From assembly GCA_039182125.1 (NCBI GenBank), contig JBCDCH010000028.1, forward strand, positions 1-46,341: DNA of 46,341 nucleotides. The letters are read 5' to 3'. Both the position numbers and the translations under genes were made by a program. Origin of the DNA: Planctomycetota bacterium (GTDB taxonomy: Bacteria > Planctomycetota > Phycisphaerae > Tepidisphaerales > Tepidisphaeraceae). Positions 22,912 through 32,182 of this stretch are shown here, piece by piece. Under the pieces are notes generated by a model. It made no database searches, was not told where the DNA came from, and saw only the letters and a program-made list of their open reading frames with translations. Within the stretch, counting starts at the first letter, position 1. Every line of letters begins with the position of its first letter.

Positions 22912-25419
22912 TCACGCCCAGTCGTTCCAACAGCGGAGCACCGGCTTGCGGATCGCGGCTTCGGTGGCGGGGACGTTGAGCTTGAACCGCATCGACTCGC
23001 CCGGCAGCAATGTACCGAGTTGCTGGTCGGCCTCGGCGTTGGGGTCGAGCCGGTCGGCGAAGAGGCATGTTTCGTAGAGCAGCGTCTTGGCTTTGACCGT
23101 GACGACGTTGCCGTCGGTCCATGCTTCGAACACGGGCTTGGGGAAGTCGACCTGAGCGGGGCGCTGAAAGAGGAACGTCGCCCGGGCCGCGCCGGCACCG
23201 TCGACGACGATGATCTCCTTGGACGGGTCGGCGGGCTTGTCGAGCTTGCCGTCGGCGAGCCGGAGTCGGCCGACGCTTTGCGGCGGAATGGCAATGTTCG
23301 CGGTGATGGACACCCACTCGCGACCGTCGAGGCCCAGGCGGCGGATCGTGATCTCGCCGGTCCAGGTTTCGTTGGTGTCATTGCACAGGGCCAGCTGCAA
23401 CGGCTCGCCCGGCTTCCAGTCGGCGGCGTTGGCCAGGTCGGCCGGCTGGACGGTGAATATCCTCGGCGCGAAGAAGTTGTGGGTCGCGTACCAGAGCAGC
23501 TTCTTTCCGCCGGACGAGTCGAGGGCCGCCCAACTAATCACCGGCCAGCAGTCGTTCCACTGCCAATAGACCGCGCCCATGCAGTGTGGTCGGATGGCCC
23601 GCCAGTACTCGACGCCCTCGCCGACGCCACGGGCCTGAAAGATCTGCGCGGCGTAGTGCCAGGTATCGAAGTCCACCGTTTGCGGATCGACGCCCCACAG
23701 TTCGCGGAGGTGCTTGTTGATGCGGACCGCGGTGCCTTTGCCGGCTTTTTGGTGGTGCTCGAGGATCGGGCTGTTCACGTCGAGCGCGTCGGCCGGCAGG
23801 GCGCTGGCGAGGGTGGCGTAGTTCGCCGGGCCCTGCTGGCCGAACTCATTGACGAAGCGTGCGCGGCGGCGTTTGTACTCGACCGGGGAGTAGTCGCCCG
23901 TCCAGATATGCACGGTGCCGTGATCGTTGGACTGGGCACGCACGTCGCGTGTCTTGCTGAACGGGCTGCCCGGCGTGTAGCTACGCGTCGGGTCGAGCGC
24001 GAGCATGAGCTTGGGCAGCAGGTCGAAGTAATAGCCGGCACCCCAGGTGCGCTTCTCGGCGACGTCCTTCCATTCCATGCCCTGGTTCGTCCACTCCTCG
24101 GAACCCCAGATGTTTTCGTTGCAACCGTTCCAGTGGATCAGCGACGCGTGGCGGGCGAGGTCGCGGAGCTGGAAGACGGCTTCGCTCTCGACCTGCGTGC
24201 GGTAGGGTTCTTCCTCCGGGTACATCGCACACGCGAACATGAAGTCCTGCGCGACCATGATCCCGAGCTCGTCGCAGAGGTCGTAGAAGTCGTGTGATGC
24301 GTAAAGCCCGCCGCCCCAGACGCGGATCATGTTCACATGCGCGTCGACCGCGGCGGTCAGGCTCTGCCGTAGTTGGTCCTTGGTTACGCGGACGGGGAAA
24401 CAGTCGTCGGGGATCCAGTTGGCACCCTTGCAGAAAATCTCGCGGCCGTTGATGACCCATGCGAACCGCGAGCCGGTCTCGTCTTCGGATTGGTCGAGGC
24501 GGACTGAGCGGATGCCGACACGGCAGGCGAAGTCGTCGAGCGGGTCGCCGGCGGCGGTGGTGAGTTCGACGTGCAGGTCGTAGAGCGGCTGATCGCCCTG
24601 GCCGGCGGGCCACCAAAGGAGGGGGTTGGTGACTTCGAGCGGGATGCCGATCTGGATGTCGGTGCCGAGCACCTCACGGTCGGCGATGGTGTTGCCGTCC
24701 GGGTCGATGAGCGTTGCGCGTGCCATGACCGCGCCGCGGCCGGCCTTGCGGATGTCGCACAGCACGTCGACCTTGGCCGACGTGTCGGACACGTCCATGA
24801 CCATGGGCCGCACGAACTCGATGCGTGCCTCGTCCCAGGCGAGGATGTCCACCGCTCCCTCGACACCGCAGGTCATCAGCACCGGGCCCCAGTCCCAGCC
24901 CATGTTGCACGACATCTTGCGCAGGAAGTTGTGCGGGTGCTGGACCGGGTGACCGCCGTAGCCGGCGTGCGGAAGGGTGCCGTAGGTTTGCTCGTTTTCT
25001 TCGGCGGCGGTGAGCGGGCTGCGGAAAGCGATGACCAGTTCGTTACCCGCCGGTCGGACGTGGTCCTTGATGTCGAAGGTGTGCGCGTGGTGTTGGTTGG
25101 CGACGTCGCCGAGGTGTTGGCCGTTGAGCGTGACCGACGCGACGGTGTCGAGCATCTCGAAGCGCAGTTCGATCCGCTGCTTGCCAAGCGTCTTCGGGTC
25201 GAGATCGAACCGGCACGCATAGGTCCAATCGCAGCGGTTGATCCATTGGACCAGCTTTTCGTTGTCGCCGAAGTACGGATCGGGGATGAGTTCGTGACGG
25301 AGCAGGTCGAGGTGAACGCAGCCGGGAACTTCCGCGTCGATCGTCCCGATGGGCGCGGGCGGTTCGCCGGCGGCCAGCGTCAAGGTCCAATCGAATACGG
25401 TGAGGTCCGTGGTGAGCAT
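22912..25419 (-). CDS. Glycoside hydrolase family 2, beta-mannosidase-like
   Basis: This 835-residue enzyme probably removes beta-mannosyl units from oligosaccharides. The N-terminal sandwich has VPGCVHLDLLRHELIPDPYFGDNE and WINRCDWTYACRFDLD, typical of GH2 beta-mannosidases. The catalytic barrel has WGGGLYASHDFYDLCDELGI, the acid/base Glu in HWNGCNENIWG (about 435) and the nucleophile Glu in RFVNEFGQQGP (about 524). A cluster of Trp (CWPVISWAALD) follows. There is no signal peptide, so it acts in the cytoplasm on imported material. ATG 25419 is chosen because the 17 codons upstream overlap the neighbouring gene's end. It closes a four-gene minus-strand run. Confidence 0.9.
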   Translation of the reverse strand: MLTTDLTVFDWTLTLAAGEPPAPIGTIDAEVPGCVHLDLLRHELIPDPYFGDNEKLVQWINRCDWTYACRFDLDPKTLGKQRIELRFEMLDTVASVTLNGQHLGDVANQHHAHTFDIKDHVRPAGNELVIAFRSPLTAAEENEQTYGTLPHAGYGGHPVQHPHNFLRKMSCNMGWDWGPVLMTCGVEGAVDILAWDEARIEFVRPMVMDVSDTSAKVDVLCDIRKAGRGAVMARATLIDPDGNTIADREVLGTDIQIGIPLEVTNPLLWWPAGQGDQPLYDLHVELTTAAGDPLDDFACRVGIRSVRLDQSEDETGSRFAWVINGREIFCKGANWIPDDCFPVRVTKDQLRQSLTAAVDAHVNMIRVWGGGLYASHDFYDLCDELGIMVAQDFMFACAMYPEEEPYRTQVESEAVFQLRDLARHASLIHWNGCNENIWGSEEWTNQGMEWKDVAEKRTWGAGYYFDLLPKLMLALDPTRSYTPGSPFSKTRDVRAQSNDHGTVHIWTGDYSPVEYKRRRARFVNEFGQQGPANYATLASALPADALDVNSPILEHHQKAGKGTAVRINKHLRELWGVDPQTVDFDTWHYAAQIFQARGVGEGVEYWRAIRPHCMGAVYWQWNDCWPVISWAALDSSGGKKLLWYATHNFFAPRIFTVQPADLANAADWKPGEPLQLALCNDTNETWTGEITIRRLGLDGREWVSITANIAIPPQSVGRLRLADGKLDKPADPSKEIIVVDGAGAARATFLFQRPAQVDFPKPVFEAWTDGNVVTVKAKTLLYETCLFADRLDPNAEADQQLGTLLPGESMRFKLNVPATEAAIRKPVLRCWNDWA

Positions 25420-25466
25420 CGGGCGAGGATAGCCGATCGGCCCGCGCTTGCCCGAGGCCGGGCGGT

Positions 25467-26390
25467 TCAACGGCCGGCGGTATCCCAGCGGACGTCGCTG
25501 GTCCGGCGGGCGAAGATTTCGCTCCGGGTATCGCCGAACCGCGGGTCACCGACGTCTTCACCCTCGTACGACTGTTCGAAGATCGACACCTCGCGCCAGG
25601 CGGTGCCGCCGTCGAGCGGGACGAACAGCGTGTATCGAATTTCGATCTGGCCCGAGTAGTTTCGTGGCTGGCCACGATGGCGGACGTTGTCGGCCCAGAG
25701 CAGCATGCGGACCACGGCGACCTTCTGCCGGGCGTGATCAGGGTCACCGTCGATCTCGGCGAACGTCGCTTCGCCACCGACGTCCTGGAAGCCGACGACG
25801 TAGCCGATCTCGGTGAGTCGTTGCCGCCAGGCGACAAGGTTGACCGTCCATCGATCACCCAACTCAGCACCCTCCGGCCAAGCGGCGATGTCGGTCAGTG
25901 TCGGTGCGTCCGGCGAGTTGGGTCCGAGCAGCGCGGACAAGTCCATGCGATCCGCCCCCATCAGTATCGCGCCGTTGGGGAGCGTGTAGTGCGGCGCACG
26001 CTCTCCCCAAGTGCCGTAAATCTCCGTCTCGGACGGGACCAGTGATTCGACACTCTGCGACTCGAGCAAGCGGTTCGCGTTATCGACGGTCAACTCGAAC
26101 TGCGCGGGCTGACCGTTGTCGAGCATCAACATCGGCTTGTACATCCCCTCGATCGAAAGCTCGTAGCGATTGGAGCGGGTGGCGACTTGCTCTTCGTTGA
26201 TGAACCGTGCCCGCCTGAACGCCACCGTGCTGGTCGCCTCGACATGGATCGGGCGATCCAGTTCGAACGGCACCGTCAACCGGTCCGGTGCGAACACCGG
26301 AGTATCGGCCTGCGTTGTTGCTGGGGACGCCCCGACTTCCATCGGCTGAGCGATGGCAACCACCCCGGCGAGCATCAGCGCTGCGATCAT
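25467..26390 (-). CDS. Exported protein of unknown function
   Basis: This 307-residue protein starts with a hydrophobic N-terminus (MIAALMLAGVVAIAQP), a plausible signal peptide, and a Thr/Pro-rich segment. The rest is mainly beta, with no cysteine. I recognise no domain. It lies 47 bp upstream of the GH2 beta-mannosidase and 32 bp downstream of the hydrolase gene, all on the same strand, so it probably belongs to the same transcript. Confidence 0.68.
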   Translation of the reverse strand: MIAALMLAGVVAIAQPMEVGASPATTQADTPVFAPDRLTVPFELDRPIHVEATSTVAFRRARFINEEQVATRSNRYELSIEGMYKPMLMLDNGQPAQFELTVDNANRLLESQSVESLVPSETEIYGTWGERAPHYTLPNGAILMGADRMDLSALLGPNSPDAPTLTDIAAWPEGAELGDRWTVNLVAWRQRLTEIGYVVGFQDVGGEATFAEIDGDPDHARQKVAVVRMLLWADNVRHRGQPRNYSGQIEIRYTLFVPLDGGTAWREVSIFEQSYEGEDVGDPRFGDTRSEIFARRTSDVRWDTAGR

Positions 26391-26422
26391 CGGCGGATCG
26401 TATCACAACGCCCTTTCGCCTG

Positions 26423-27259
26423 TCATTGTTCGCCGGTATCGGCGGTGACCGAATGACACCAATCGGCGATGTCGTCCCACATGGCCGCGCCGCCGACCTG
26501 GAACAGGTCGTTGTGCCCGGCGCCGTCGATCGGCACATGCGTCACCACGCCGCCTGCGGCGTCCGCAAGATCCAGGCTCATCGAGTACGGGATCAGCTCG
26601 TCGTCGGTGCCATGCACGATGTACATCGGTACTTCGATGTCCGGCAGCCGCGCGAGGTTGTCGTAGTCGTCGAGTACGAGTATCGGCGGGATGATCTTGA
26701 TCGCTCGCACGGCCATCGACCGCATCGACGTGAACGTGCTCATCGTGACCAGGCCGGCGACCGGATGTTTCTCGGCGACATGCACCGCGCTACCGCCGCC
26801 GAGCGAGACCCCCAGCGCGACGATCTTGTTTGGGTCGACGCCCTCGCGACTGGCGACGAGTGTGTAGAGCTGGCTCGCGGCACCGAAGGCGTTGGCTTCG
26901 GACATGCTCCCGCTCGACATCCCGTAGCCCGGATACTCCATGACGGCGACGTTCATGCCACGGTCGCGCATGCCTTCGCCGAAGGGCAGAAAGTTCTTCA
27001 GCGAGTCGCCGTTGCCGTAGAACATGATCAGTGTCGGCGCGTCGGCTCGGTCGGCGGGCAGAAACGCGGCGACGGCGTCGCCGAGATCGATCAACTCCAG
27101 CCCCGCCCGTTCGCTGACGACCGCACGCGGGTCCCCCTGGGTCATGCGGCCCGGGTACATGAGTGTCCGCTGAAACGAGAACAGCAGCACCAACACGACG
27201 CCATACGCCAGCAAGATCAATCGGCCCACCTTCCAGACTCGTCGGGTTGCGGTGTTCAT
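26423..27259 (-). CDS. Membrane-anchored alpha/beta hydrolase
   Basis: The protein has 278 residues from ATG 27259. There is an N-terminal transmembrane helix at about 10-30 (VGRLILLAYGVVLVLLFSF), then an alpha/beta-hydrolase fold of the YfhR/BEM46 type: oxyanion strand MFYGNGDS, Tyr-Pro-Gly YPGYGMSSG, nucleophile Ser in GVSLGGGSA, acid Asp in HGTDDELIP and His in DGAGHNDLF. The catalytic triad is therefore complete. It would act on an ester or peptide at the outer side or inner face of the membrane; the substrate is unknown. The preceding gene ends seven bases upstream, so it is translationally close-coupled. An in-frame upstream start at 27301 is ignored because it overlaps that gene. Confidence 0.86.
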   Translation of the reverse strand: MNTATRRVWKVGRLILLAYGVVLVLLFSFQRTLMYPGRMTQGDPRAVVSERAGLELIDLGDAVAAFLPADRADAPTLIMFYGNGDSLKNFLPFGEGMRDRGMNVAVMEYPGYGMSSGSMSEANAFGAASQLYTLVASREGVDPNKIVALGVSLGGGSAVHVAEKHPVAGLVTMSTFTSMRSMAVRAIKIIPPILVLDDYDNLARLPDIEVPMYIVHGTDDELIPYSMSLDLADAAGGVVTHVPIDGAGHNDLFQVGGAAMWDDIADWCHSVTADTGEQ

Positions 27260-27266
27260 GTGATAC

Positions 27267-28019
27267 CTACGACCGCGGATCGACGCCGAGCGCGCGGGCA
27301 TGGAACGCCAGTGCCGCGGGCAGGTGCGTGTCCCAGTAGGTCCAGCCGTGAGTGCCGGTCGAGGTTTCGTATTCGTGGTCGACGCCGAGCGTTTGCAGGT
27401 GGGCGTGGAATGTCTGATTGTGCTTGTAGAGGAAGTCCTCGGTGCCGCAGTCGATGCGCAAGGCGGGCATGGGGTCGGCGTGTCGTGCGAGGTGCTGTAG
27501 GTCGTGGTCGGTGCCGCGCGGGTCTTCGCCGAAGATGCGTTGGAACGCGGCGTCGGTGAGGTTGGTCGGTTCCTTGTGTTGGTGACTGCCGATCATCAGT
27601 GCGCCCGAGTGTGAGTGTGCCGAGATGTATCGGTCGGGCCGCCCCAAGGCGAGCCGCAGCGCGCCGTACCCACCCATGGACAAGCCGCCGACGCACCGCC
27701 CGCAGCGGTCGCTGCGGACCGGCAGGGTGCTTTCGATGAACGCGGGCAACGCGTCGGCGAAGTGCGCGAAGTAGTCTTCGCCCTGAACCTGCGTGGTGTA
27801 GAAGCTGTCCTCACCGTCGGGCATCACGATGCAGATCGGCCATCGCTCCGCGTGGTGTAGCGCCCTACCTTTGAGCGCCCATGCGGTGTGGTCGTCGTGC
27901 ATGCCGTGCAACAGGTACAGGACCGGCCAAGGCTTGGGCGTGTCGTCCGGGAGGATCACCGTCATCGGCACCGACCGCCGCAGGACGGGCGAAGTCCAGT
28001 TGATCGTTGCGTGAGCCAC
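27267..28019 (-). CDS. Esterase D/antigen 85-type serine hydrolase
   Basis: The protein has 250 residues from a GTG at 28019 (VAHATINWTSPVL). It has the feruloyl-esterase/S-formylglutathione hydrolase-type fold: LYLLHGMHDD, MPDGEDSFY, the nucleophile Ser in GLSMGGYGA, the acid in IDCGTEDFLY and the His in THGWTYWDTHL. It has no signal peptide. Members cleave acyl or formyl esters; in a run with a beta-mannosidase it might deacylate plant or algal glycans. It is divergent from the SDR gene with 40 bp between starts. Upstream alternatives at 28067 (TTG) are less likely. Confidence 0.85.
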   Translation of the reverse strand: MAHATINWTSPVLRRSVPMTVILPDDTPKPWPVLYLLHGMHDDHTAWALKGRALHHAERWPICIVMPDGEDSFYTTQVQGEDYFAHFADALPAFIESTLPVRSDRCGRCVGGLSMGGYGALRLALGRPDRYISAHSHSGALMIGSHQHKEPTNLTDAAFQRIFGEDPRGTDHDLQHLARHADPMPALRIDCGTEDFLYKHNQTFHAHLQTLGVDHEYETSTGTHGWTYWDTHLPAALAFHARALGVDPRS

Positions 28020-28059
28020 GCACCCACCATAGCGGCCGTGACCGGTACCATGCGTTCGG

Positions 28060-29037
28060 ATGTCCAAGCACTATCTCATCACCGGCGGGGCAGGGTTCAT
28101 CGGTTCGCACCTGGCCGAGCGGCTGCTGGGCGACGGACATCGCGTGACGGTGCTCGACGACTTTTCGACCGGCCGTAGCGAGAACCTCGACGTCGCCCGT
28201 GCCACCTACGGCACCGCGCTGCGGATCATCCGCGACACGGTCGAAAACGAGACGACCGTCGCCATGGCGATGAACGGCGTTGATGCGGTGTTTCACCTCG
28301 CGTCGGCGGTGGGGGTGCAACTCATCCTCGACGAGCCGGTCCGCACGATCCGCACCATCATCCGCGGCACCGAGGTCGTGCTCGATCACGCCCACCGGTT
28401 CGGACTTCCGACGCTCGTGACCAGCTCGTCGGAGGTCTACGGCAAGGGCAGCCAGATCCCGTTCAGCGAGGACGACGACATCGTCATGGGCCCGACCGCG
28501 CACGCGCGATGGTGCTACGCCTATGCCAAGGGCATCGACGAGTTTCTGAGCATCGCGTATCACAAACAGTTCGGCTTACCGGCAACAACGGTGCGGTTGT
28601 TCAACACGGTCGGCCCGCGGCAGATCGGGCGGTACGGCATGGTGATCCCACGGTTCGTCGAGGCCGCGAAGTCCGGCCGGCCGCTGACCGTCTACGGCGA
28701 CGGCACACAGACGCGGTGCTTCTGCCACGTGCTCGATGTGGTCGACGCGCTGGTGAAGCTCATCGACCACCCCGACGCCGCCGGCCGCGTGTTCAACCTC
28801 GGCTCCGATCAGGAGATCAGCATCGCCGATCTCGCGGCAGCCATCGTCAAGCAACTCGGGTCCGATAGTGCGGTCGAGCATGTGTCGTACGAGAAGGCCT
28901 ACGGCCAACAGTTCGACGACCTCCCGCGTCGCGTGCCCGACCTGAGCCGGTTGCGTGGGCTGATCGGTTTCGAGCCGACGCGCGATCTCTCGACGATCAT
29001 CGCGGATGTGGCCATGGCCGGGTCGTCGGTCGGCTGA
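28060..29037 (+). CDS. Extended SDR NAD-dependent epimerase/dehydratase
   Basis: This 325-residue enzyme is of the GalE/decarboxylase family. The Rossmann motif is GGAGFIGSH. The catalytic Ser is in VTSSSEVYG and the YxxxK pair is in CYAYAKG. It also has the C-terminal TRCFCHVLDVVDALVKLI and VFNLGSDQEISI blocks. It modifies a nucleotide sugar in the cytoplasm. The closeness of a UDP-glucose dehydrogenase makes UDP-glucuronate or UDP-xylose conversion possible, but the specific reaction is not shown by sequence. Start at ATG 28060. The WecA-like transferase follows 124 bp downstream on the same strand. Confidence 0.88.
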   Translation: MSKHYLITGGAGFIGSHLAERLLGDGHRVTVLDDFSTGRSENLDVARATYGTALRIIRDTVENETTVAMAMNGVDAVFHLASAVGVQLILDEPVRTIRTIIRGTEVVLDHAHRFGLPTLVTSSSEVYGKGSQIPFSEDDDIVMGPTAHARWCYAYAKGIDEFLSIAYHKQFGLPATTVRLFNTVGPRQIGRYGMVIPRFVEAAKSGRPLTVYGDGTQTRCFCHVLDVVDALVKLIDHPDAAGRVFNLGSDQEISIADLAAAIVKQLGSDSAVEHVSYEKAYGQQFDDLPRRVPDLSRLRGLIGFEPTRDLSTIIADVAMAGSSVG

Positions 29038-29161
29038 AAACTCGCTTACGCTGGCCGGACGCCCATCCGATGCAAACGTACGTGCAACTATCGTCCGTGT
29101 CGGTCGTCGGGTACGGTCCGGCCCCGGGGAGACGCGCATTGGTCAACGCATTCGAACCTTC

Positions 29162-30484
29162 ATGGCCCCGGTAATCGCGACATCCATGCAGCCGACGTTT
29201 GTCGATCCGCCCGCTCAGGACAACCTGACCACCGTGATCGGCGTCGACGGATCGGCCCGCGTCGATCCGCCGTGGGGCACCGGTCCGCTCGATGTCGAAC
29301 GGGTGCTTTCGCCATACGTGTTCGTCTTCTACGCCGCGTTTCTGCTGGCGTTGTTCTTCACCCCGCTTATGCGGCGGGTGGCGATTCACTTCGGCATCAT
29401 CGACCAGCCGGACAAGGCCCGGAAGATCCACAAGGCACCGGTGGCGTACCTCGGCGGATTGGCGGTGTTCGTAGGCTGGGTCGGCGGCATGGCGATGAGC
29501 CGGCTGACCAATATTCATGATGACCCGGGCATCGGGCCGTACCACTTGGTGGTGCCGCCATCGATCATTCTCGGGGCGGTGCTGGTGGTGGTGCTGGGCT
29601 TGTGGGACGACGTGTTCGGCCTTTCGCCGCGGACGAAGATCATCGGTCAGGTCGCGGCGGCGGTCGGACTGGTCCTCAGCGGTACCGGTACTGATATCAC
29701 GGCCCCGATTGTTGAGAACGTAGCGGTGCGGCTCGACGTGTTTCTCGGCATCGCCTTTTCGGCAGGCACGCTCGAGGCCATCGTCTATGCCACGAGCGTG
29801 GCGCTGGTCATCGCGATCATCGTGTTCTGCTGTAACGCTTCGAACCTGATGGACGGCCTCGATGGCCTCTGCGGCGGGGTGACGGCGATCATCGCACTGG
29901 GGTTTGTCATTCTCGCGGTCACCGTCGCCCTTGGCGGCCGGACCGGTACCGGGGATGTGCAGGACTACGGCATCCGCGTGATCGTCGCGCTGGCCTTACT
30001 CGGGGCGGTGCTCGGGTTCGTGCCGTTCAACTTCAACCCGGCGAGTATCTTCATGGGTGATGCCGGCTCGCTGCTGCTGGGCTTCCTGTGCGGCTTGATG
30101 ATCGTGCTGCTGGGCGAGGTGGAGCTGAAATGGCTGCTGGCGGCGAGTGTCATGTTCGCGTTGCCAGTGCTGGACACGGCGTTGGCGTTCGCGCGGCGGT
30201 ACGTGAACAAGCGGCCGTTGTTCTCCGCGGACCGGGGGCACTTTCATCACCAACTTGTTGCCCGCGGCCTCACCGTCAAGCAGGCCGTTCTTACGGCATA
30301 CGCACTGGCGGTCTTTTTCGTGATCTGCGGCGTGCTGATCGTGTTCATGCGGACGCGGTTCGCGGTGGCGTTTTACATGGTTTTGTTCGGGTTCCTGATC
30401 GTGACGGCGTACAAGATCGGGATGATCCACGAGCGGTCGTCTTCGGAGCCGGAGCATGAACCGGAGCCCGAAACGGCCGCGTGA
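29162..30484 (+). CDS. WecA/MraY-type glycosyl-1-phosphate transferase
   Basis: This membrane enzyme of about 440 residues has ten or more transmembrane helices. It transfers a sugar-1-phosphate, usually GlcNAc-1-P, to undecaprenyl phosphate. That is the first step in O-antigen, teichoic acid or exopolysaccharide synthesis. The family blocks are in order: KARKIHKAPVAYLGG, LWDDVFGLSPRTK (Asp pair), NASNLMDGLDGLCGG, FMGDAGSLLLGF, and HFHHQLVARGL. The C-terminal tail is hydrophilic and Glu/Pro-rich. ATG 29162 is chosen, although ATG 29186 is close. The frame is open to 29006, but that overlaps the SDR gene. It fits with the co-polymerase and ligase 12 kb away as a glycan pathway. Confidence 0.92.
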   Translation: MAPVIATSMQPTFVDPPAQDNLTTVIGVDGSARVDPPWGTGPLDVERVLSPYVFVFYAAFLLALFFTPLMRRVAIHFGIIDQPDKARKIHKAPVAYLGGLAVFVGWVGGMAMSRLTNIHDDPGIGPYHLVVPPSIILGAVLVVVLGLWDDVFGLSPRTKIIGQVAAAVGLVLSGTGTDITAPIVENVAVRLDVFLGIAFSAGTLEAIVYATSVALVIAIIVFCCNASNLMDGLDGLCGGVTAIIALGFVILAVTVALGGRTGTGDVQDYGIRVIVALALLGAVLGFVPFNFNPASIFMGDAGSLLLGFLCGLMIVLLGEVELKWLLAASVMFALPVLDTALAFARRYVNKRPLFSADRGHFHHQLVARGLTVKQAVLTAYALAVFFVICGVLIVFMRTRFAVAFYMVLFGFLIVTAYKIGMIHERSSSEPEHEPEPETAA

Positions 30485-30730
30485 ACCGCGGCAACGTCGC
30501 CGGTCGGCCGATTGGGCCGCTTGGCGCGATCGTTCGGTCGCGGCGTGGGGATGACGCGGATTGATCCGAAGAAAAGCGTGGACCGGCCGCATCGGTCAGG
30601 TATTCTCTGCCTTCCAAGGCGCGGGCGAAAGTCGGTCAAACGACCCGCCGATCGGGCCGATGTGTCTAGCATGGCGCCGTCCACAATCGTGGTCGACGCT
30701 CCGTCACTACCCACTCACCCTCCCTCACGA

Positions 30731-30768
30731 GTCACAGCCTCAAGGGTCACAGCCTCAAGGGTCACAGC
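30731..30768 (+). repeat. 15-bp tandem repeat carrying the ribosome site of ugd
   Basis: The unit GTCACAGCCTCAAGG is repeated at 30731-30745 and 30746-30760, followed by the first eight bases of a third copy up to the ATG. AAGG at the end of the second copy sits eight bases before the ugd start, so it is the likely ribosome site and is itself duplicated. Confidence 0.85.
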
Positions 30769-32142
30769 ATGAATATCACGGTCATTGGTTGCGGTTACGT
30801 CGGTCTGGTCACGGGCACCTGCCTCGCGTCGATCGGCCACAACGTCATCGGCGTCGAGATGATGCCGGAGAAGCTCGCCAAGCTCAAAGCCGGCGAGTGC
30901 CCGATCTTCGAGCCGGGCCTGGCGGAACTGATGACCGAGAACATGAAAGCCGGTCGCCTGAAGTTCACCGAGGACATGAAGGAAGCCTGCGCCGAGGCCG
31001 AGGTCGTGTACCTCGCGGTCGGCACGCCGCCCAAGCCCGACGGCACCGTCGACATGTCCTTCCTCGAGAACGCCGGCAAGCAGGTCTGCGACGCGCTGCC
31101 GCCCAAGAAGGATCTGCCCACCGTCATCATCGTCAAGTCGACCGTTCCCGCCGGTACCAACCGCAAGCTGGCCAACTTCCTCGCCGACAACTCCGACGCC
31201 TACGTCCACGTCGTCTCGAACCCGGAGTTCCTCAAGGAAGGCACCGCCGTCCAGGACTTCCTGCGGCCCGACCGCGTCGTCGTCGGCACCGATTCGCCGG
31301 ACGCCGCCGACGTCGTGCGGCAGGTCTATGACCCGATCCTGCGTGAGCAGATCAAGGCCGGTAACGTCGACTGCTGGTTCAGCATGAACTGGGAGTCGGC
31401 CGAGCTGACCAAGTACGCGGCCAACACGATGCTCGCGGCCCGCATCTCGTTCATGAACGAGCTGACCATCCTCTGCGAGCACTACGGCGCTGACATCGAA
31501 GCGATCCGCAAAGGCATGGGCTCCGACAAGCGCGTGGGCCCGGCGTTCCTGCGGGCCGGCTGCGGGTACGGCGGCTCGTGCTTCCCCAAGGATGTCGCCG
31601 CGATGGAGCACATCTCCAAGGCCGCTGGCTACGACAACAAGTTCGTCACCGCCATCCTCGCGATCAACGCTTACCAGAAGAAGCGCTTCGCCGAGAAGGT
31701 GATCGAGAAGCTCGGCAAGCCGGCCAAGGGCGCGACGGTTGCCGTGTGGGGGCTGGCGTTCAAGGCCGACACCGACGACATCCGCGAGTCCGCCGCGATC
31801 GACGTGATCCAGCACCTGCTCGACAACGGCGTCCACGTCAAAGCCACCGACCCCAAGGGCATGGACCACATGCAGAAGGTCTTCGGCGAGAAGGTCGAGT
31901 GGTGCATCGACCCGGTCCGCGCCGCCGAGGGTGCCGACGCGGTGGCGATCTGCACCGACTGGCTGCTGTATGAGACGCTCGACTACGGCAAAATCAAGAA
32001 CGTCATGAACCAGCCGGTTCTGTTCGACGGCCGCAACTGCCTGCACCGTTCGGAGATGAAGCGTCATGGCTTCCGCTACTACCCGATGGGTCGCCCGTCG
32101 GTCGAGGAGCCGGCCTCGCACCCCGAAGCCGTCAACGCGTAA
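30769..32142 (+). CDS. ugd: UDP-glucose 6-dehydrogenase
   Basis: This 457-residue enzyme oxidises UDP-glucose to UDP-glucuronate with two NAD+, providing acidic sugar for exopolysaccharide. The N-terminal Rossmann motif is GCGYVGLVTGTCLA. It also has VGTPPKPDGTVDMSFL, the SNPEFLKEGTAVQDF block, AELTKYAANTMLAARISFMNE and the catalytic Cys in GCGYGGSCFPKD. The C-terminal NAD/UDP domain has VWGLAFKADTDDIRESAAI. Length and motifs are normal. Start ATG 30769 has a duplicated 15-bp sequence including its ribosome site directly upstream. A palindrome follows 3 bp after the stop. Confidence 0.96.
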   Translation: MNITVIGCGYVGLVTGTCLASIGHNVIGVEMMPEKLAKLKAGECPIFEPGLAELMTENMKAGRLKFTEDMKEACAEAEVVYLAVGTPPKPDGTVDMSFLENAGKQVCDALPPKKDLPTVIIVKSTVPAGTNRKLANFLADNSDAYVHVVSNPEFLKEGTAVQDFLRPDRVVVGTDSPDAADVVRQVYDPILREQIKAGNVDCWFSMNWESAELTKYAANTMLAARISFMNELTILCEHYGADIEAIRKGMGSDKRVGPAFLRAGCGYGGSCFPKDVAAMEHISKAAGYDNKFVTAILAINAYQKKRFAEKVIEKLGKPAKGATVAVWGLAFKADTDDIRESAAIDVIQHLLDNGVHVKATDPKGMDHMQKVFGEKVEWCIDPVRAAEGADAVAICTDWLLYETLDYGKIKNVMNQPVLFDGRNCLHRSEMKRHGFRYYPMGRPSVEEPASHPEAVNA

Positions 32143-32144
32143 GG

Positions 32145-32166
32145 CCTGGTCACTTCAGTGACCAGG
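32145..32166. terminator. Palindrome after ugd, possible terminator or protein site
   Basis: The arms CCTGGTCACT and AGTGACCAGG enclose a two-base centre (TC), so nine to ten base pairs can form. It starts two bases after the ugd stop. There is no T run behind it, which weakens a terminator reading. Essentially the same palindrome occurs at 39457-39482. Confidence 0.6.
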
Positions 32167-32182
32167 GCGGTACGGTGTCGAT

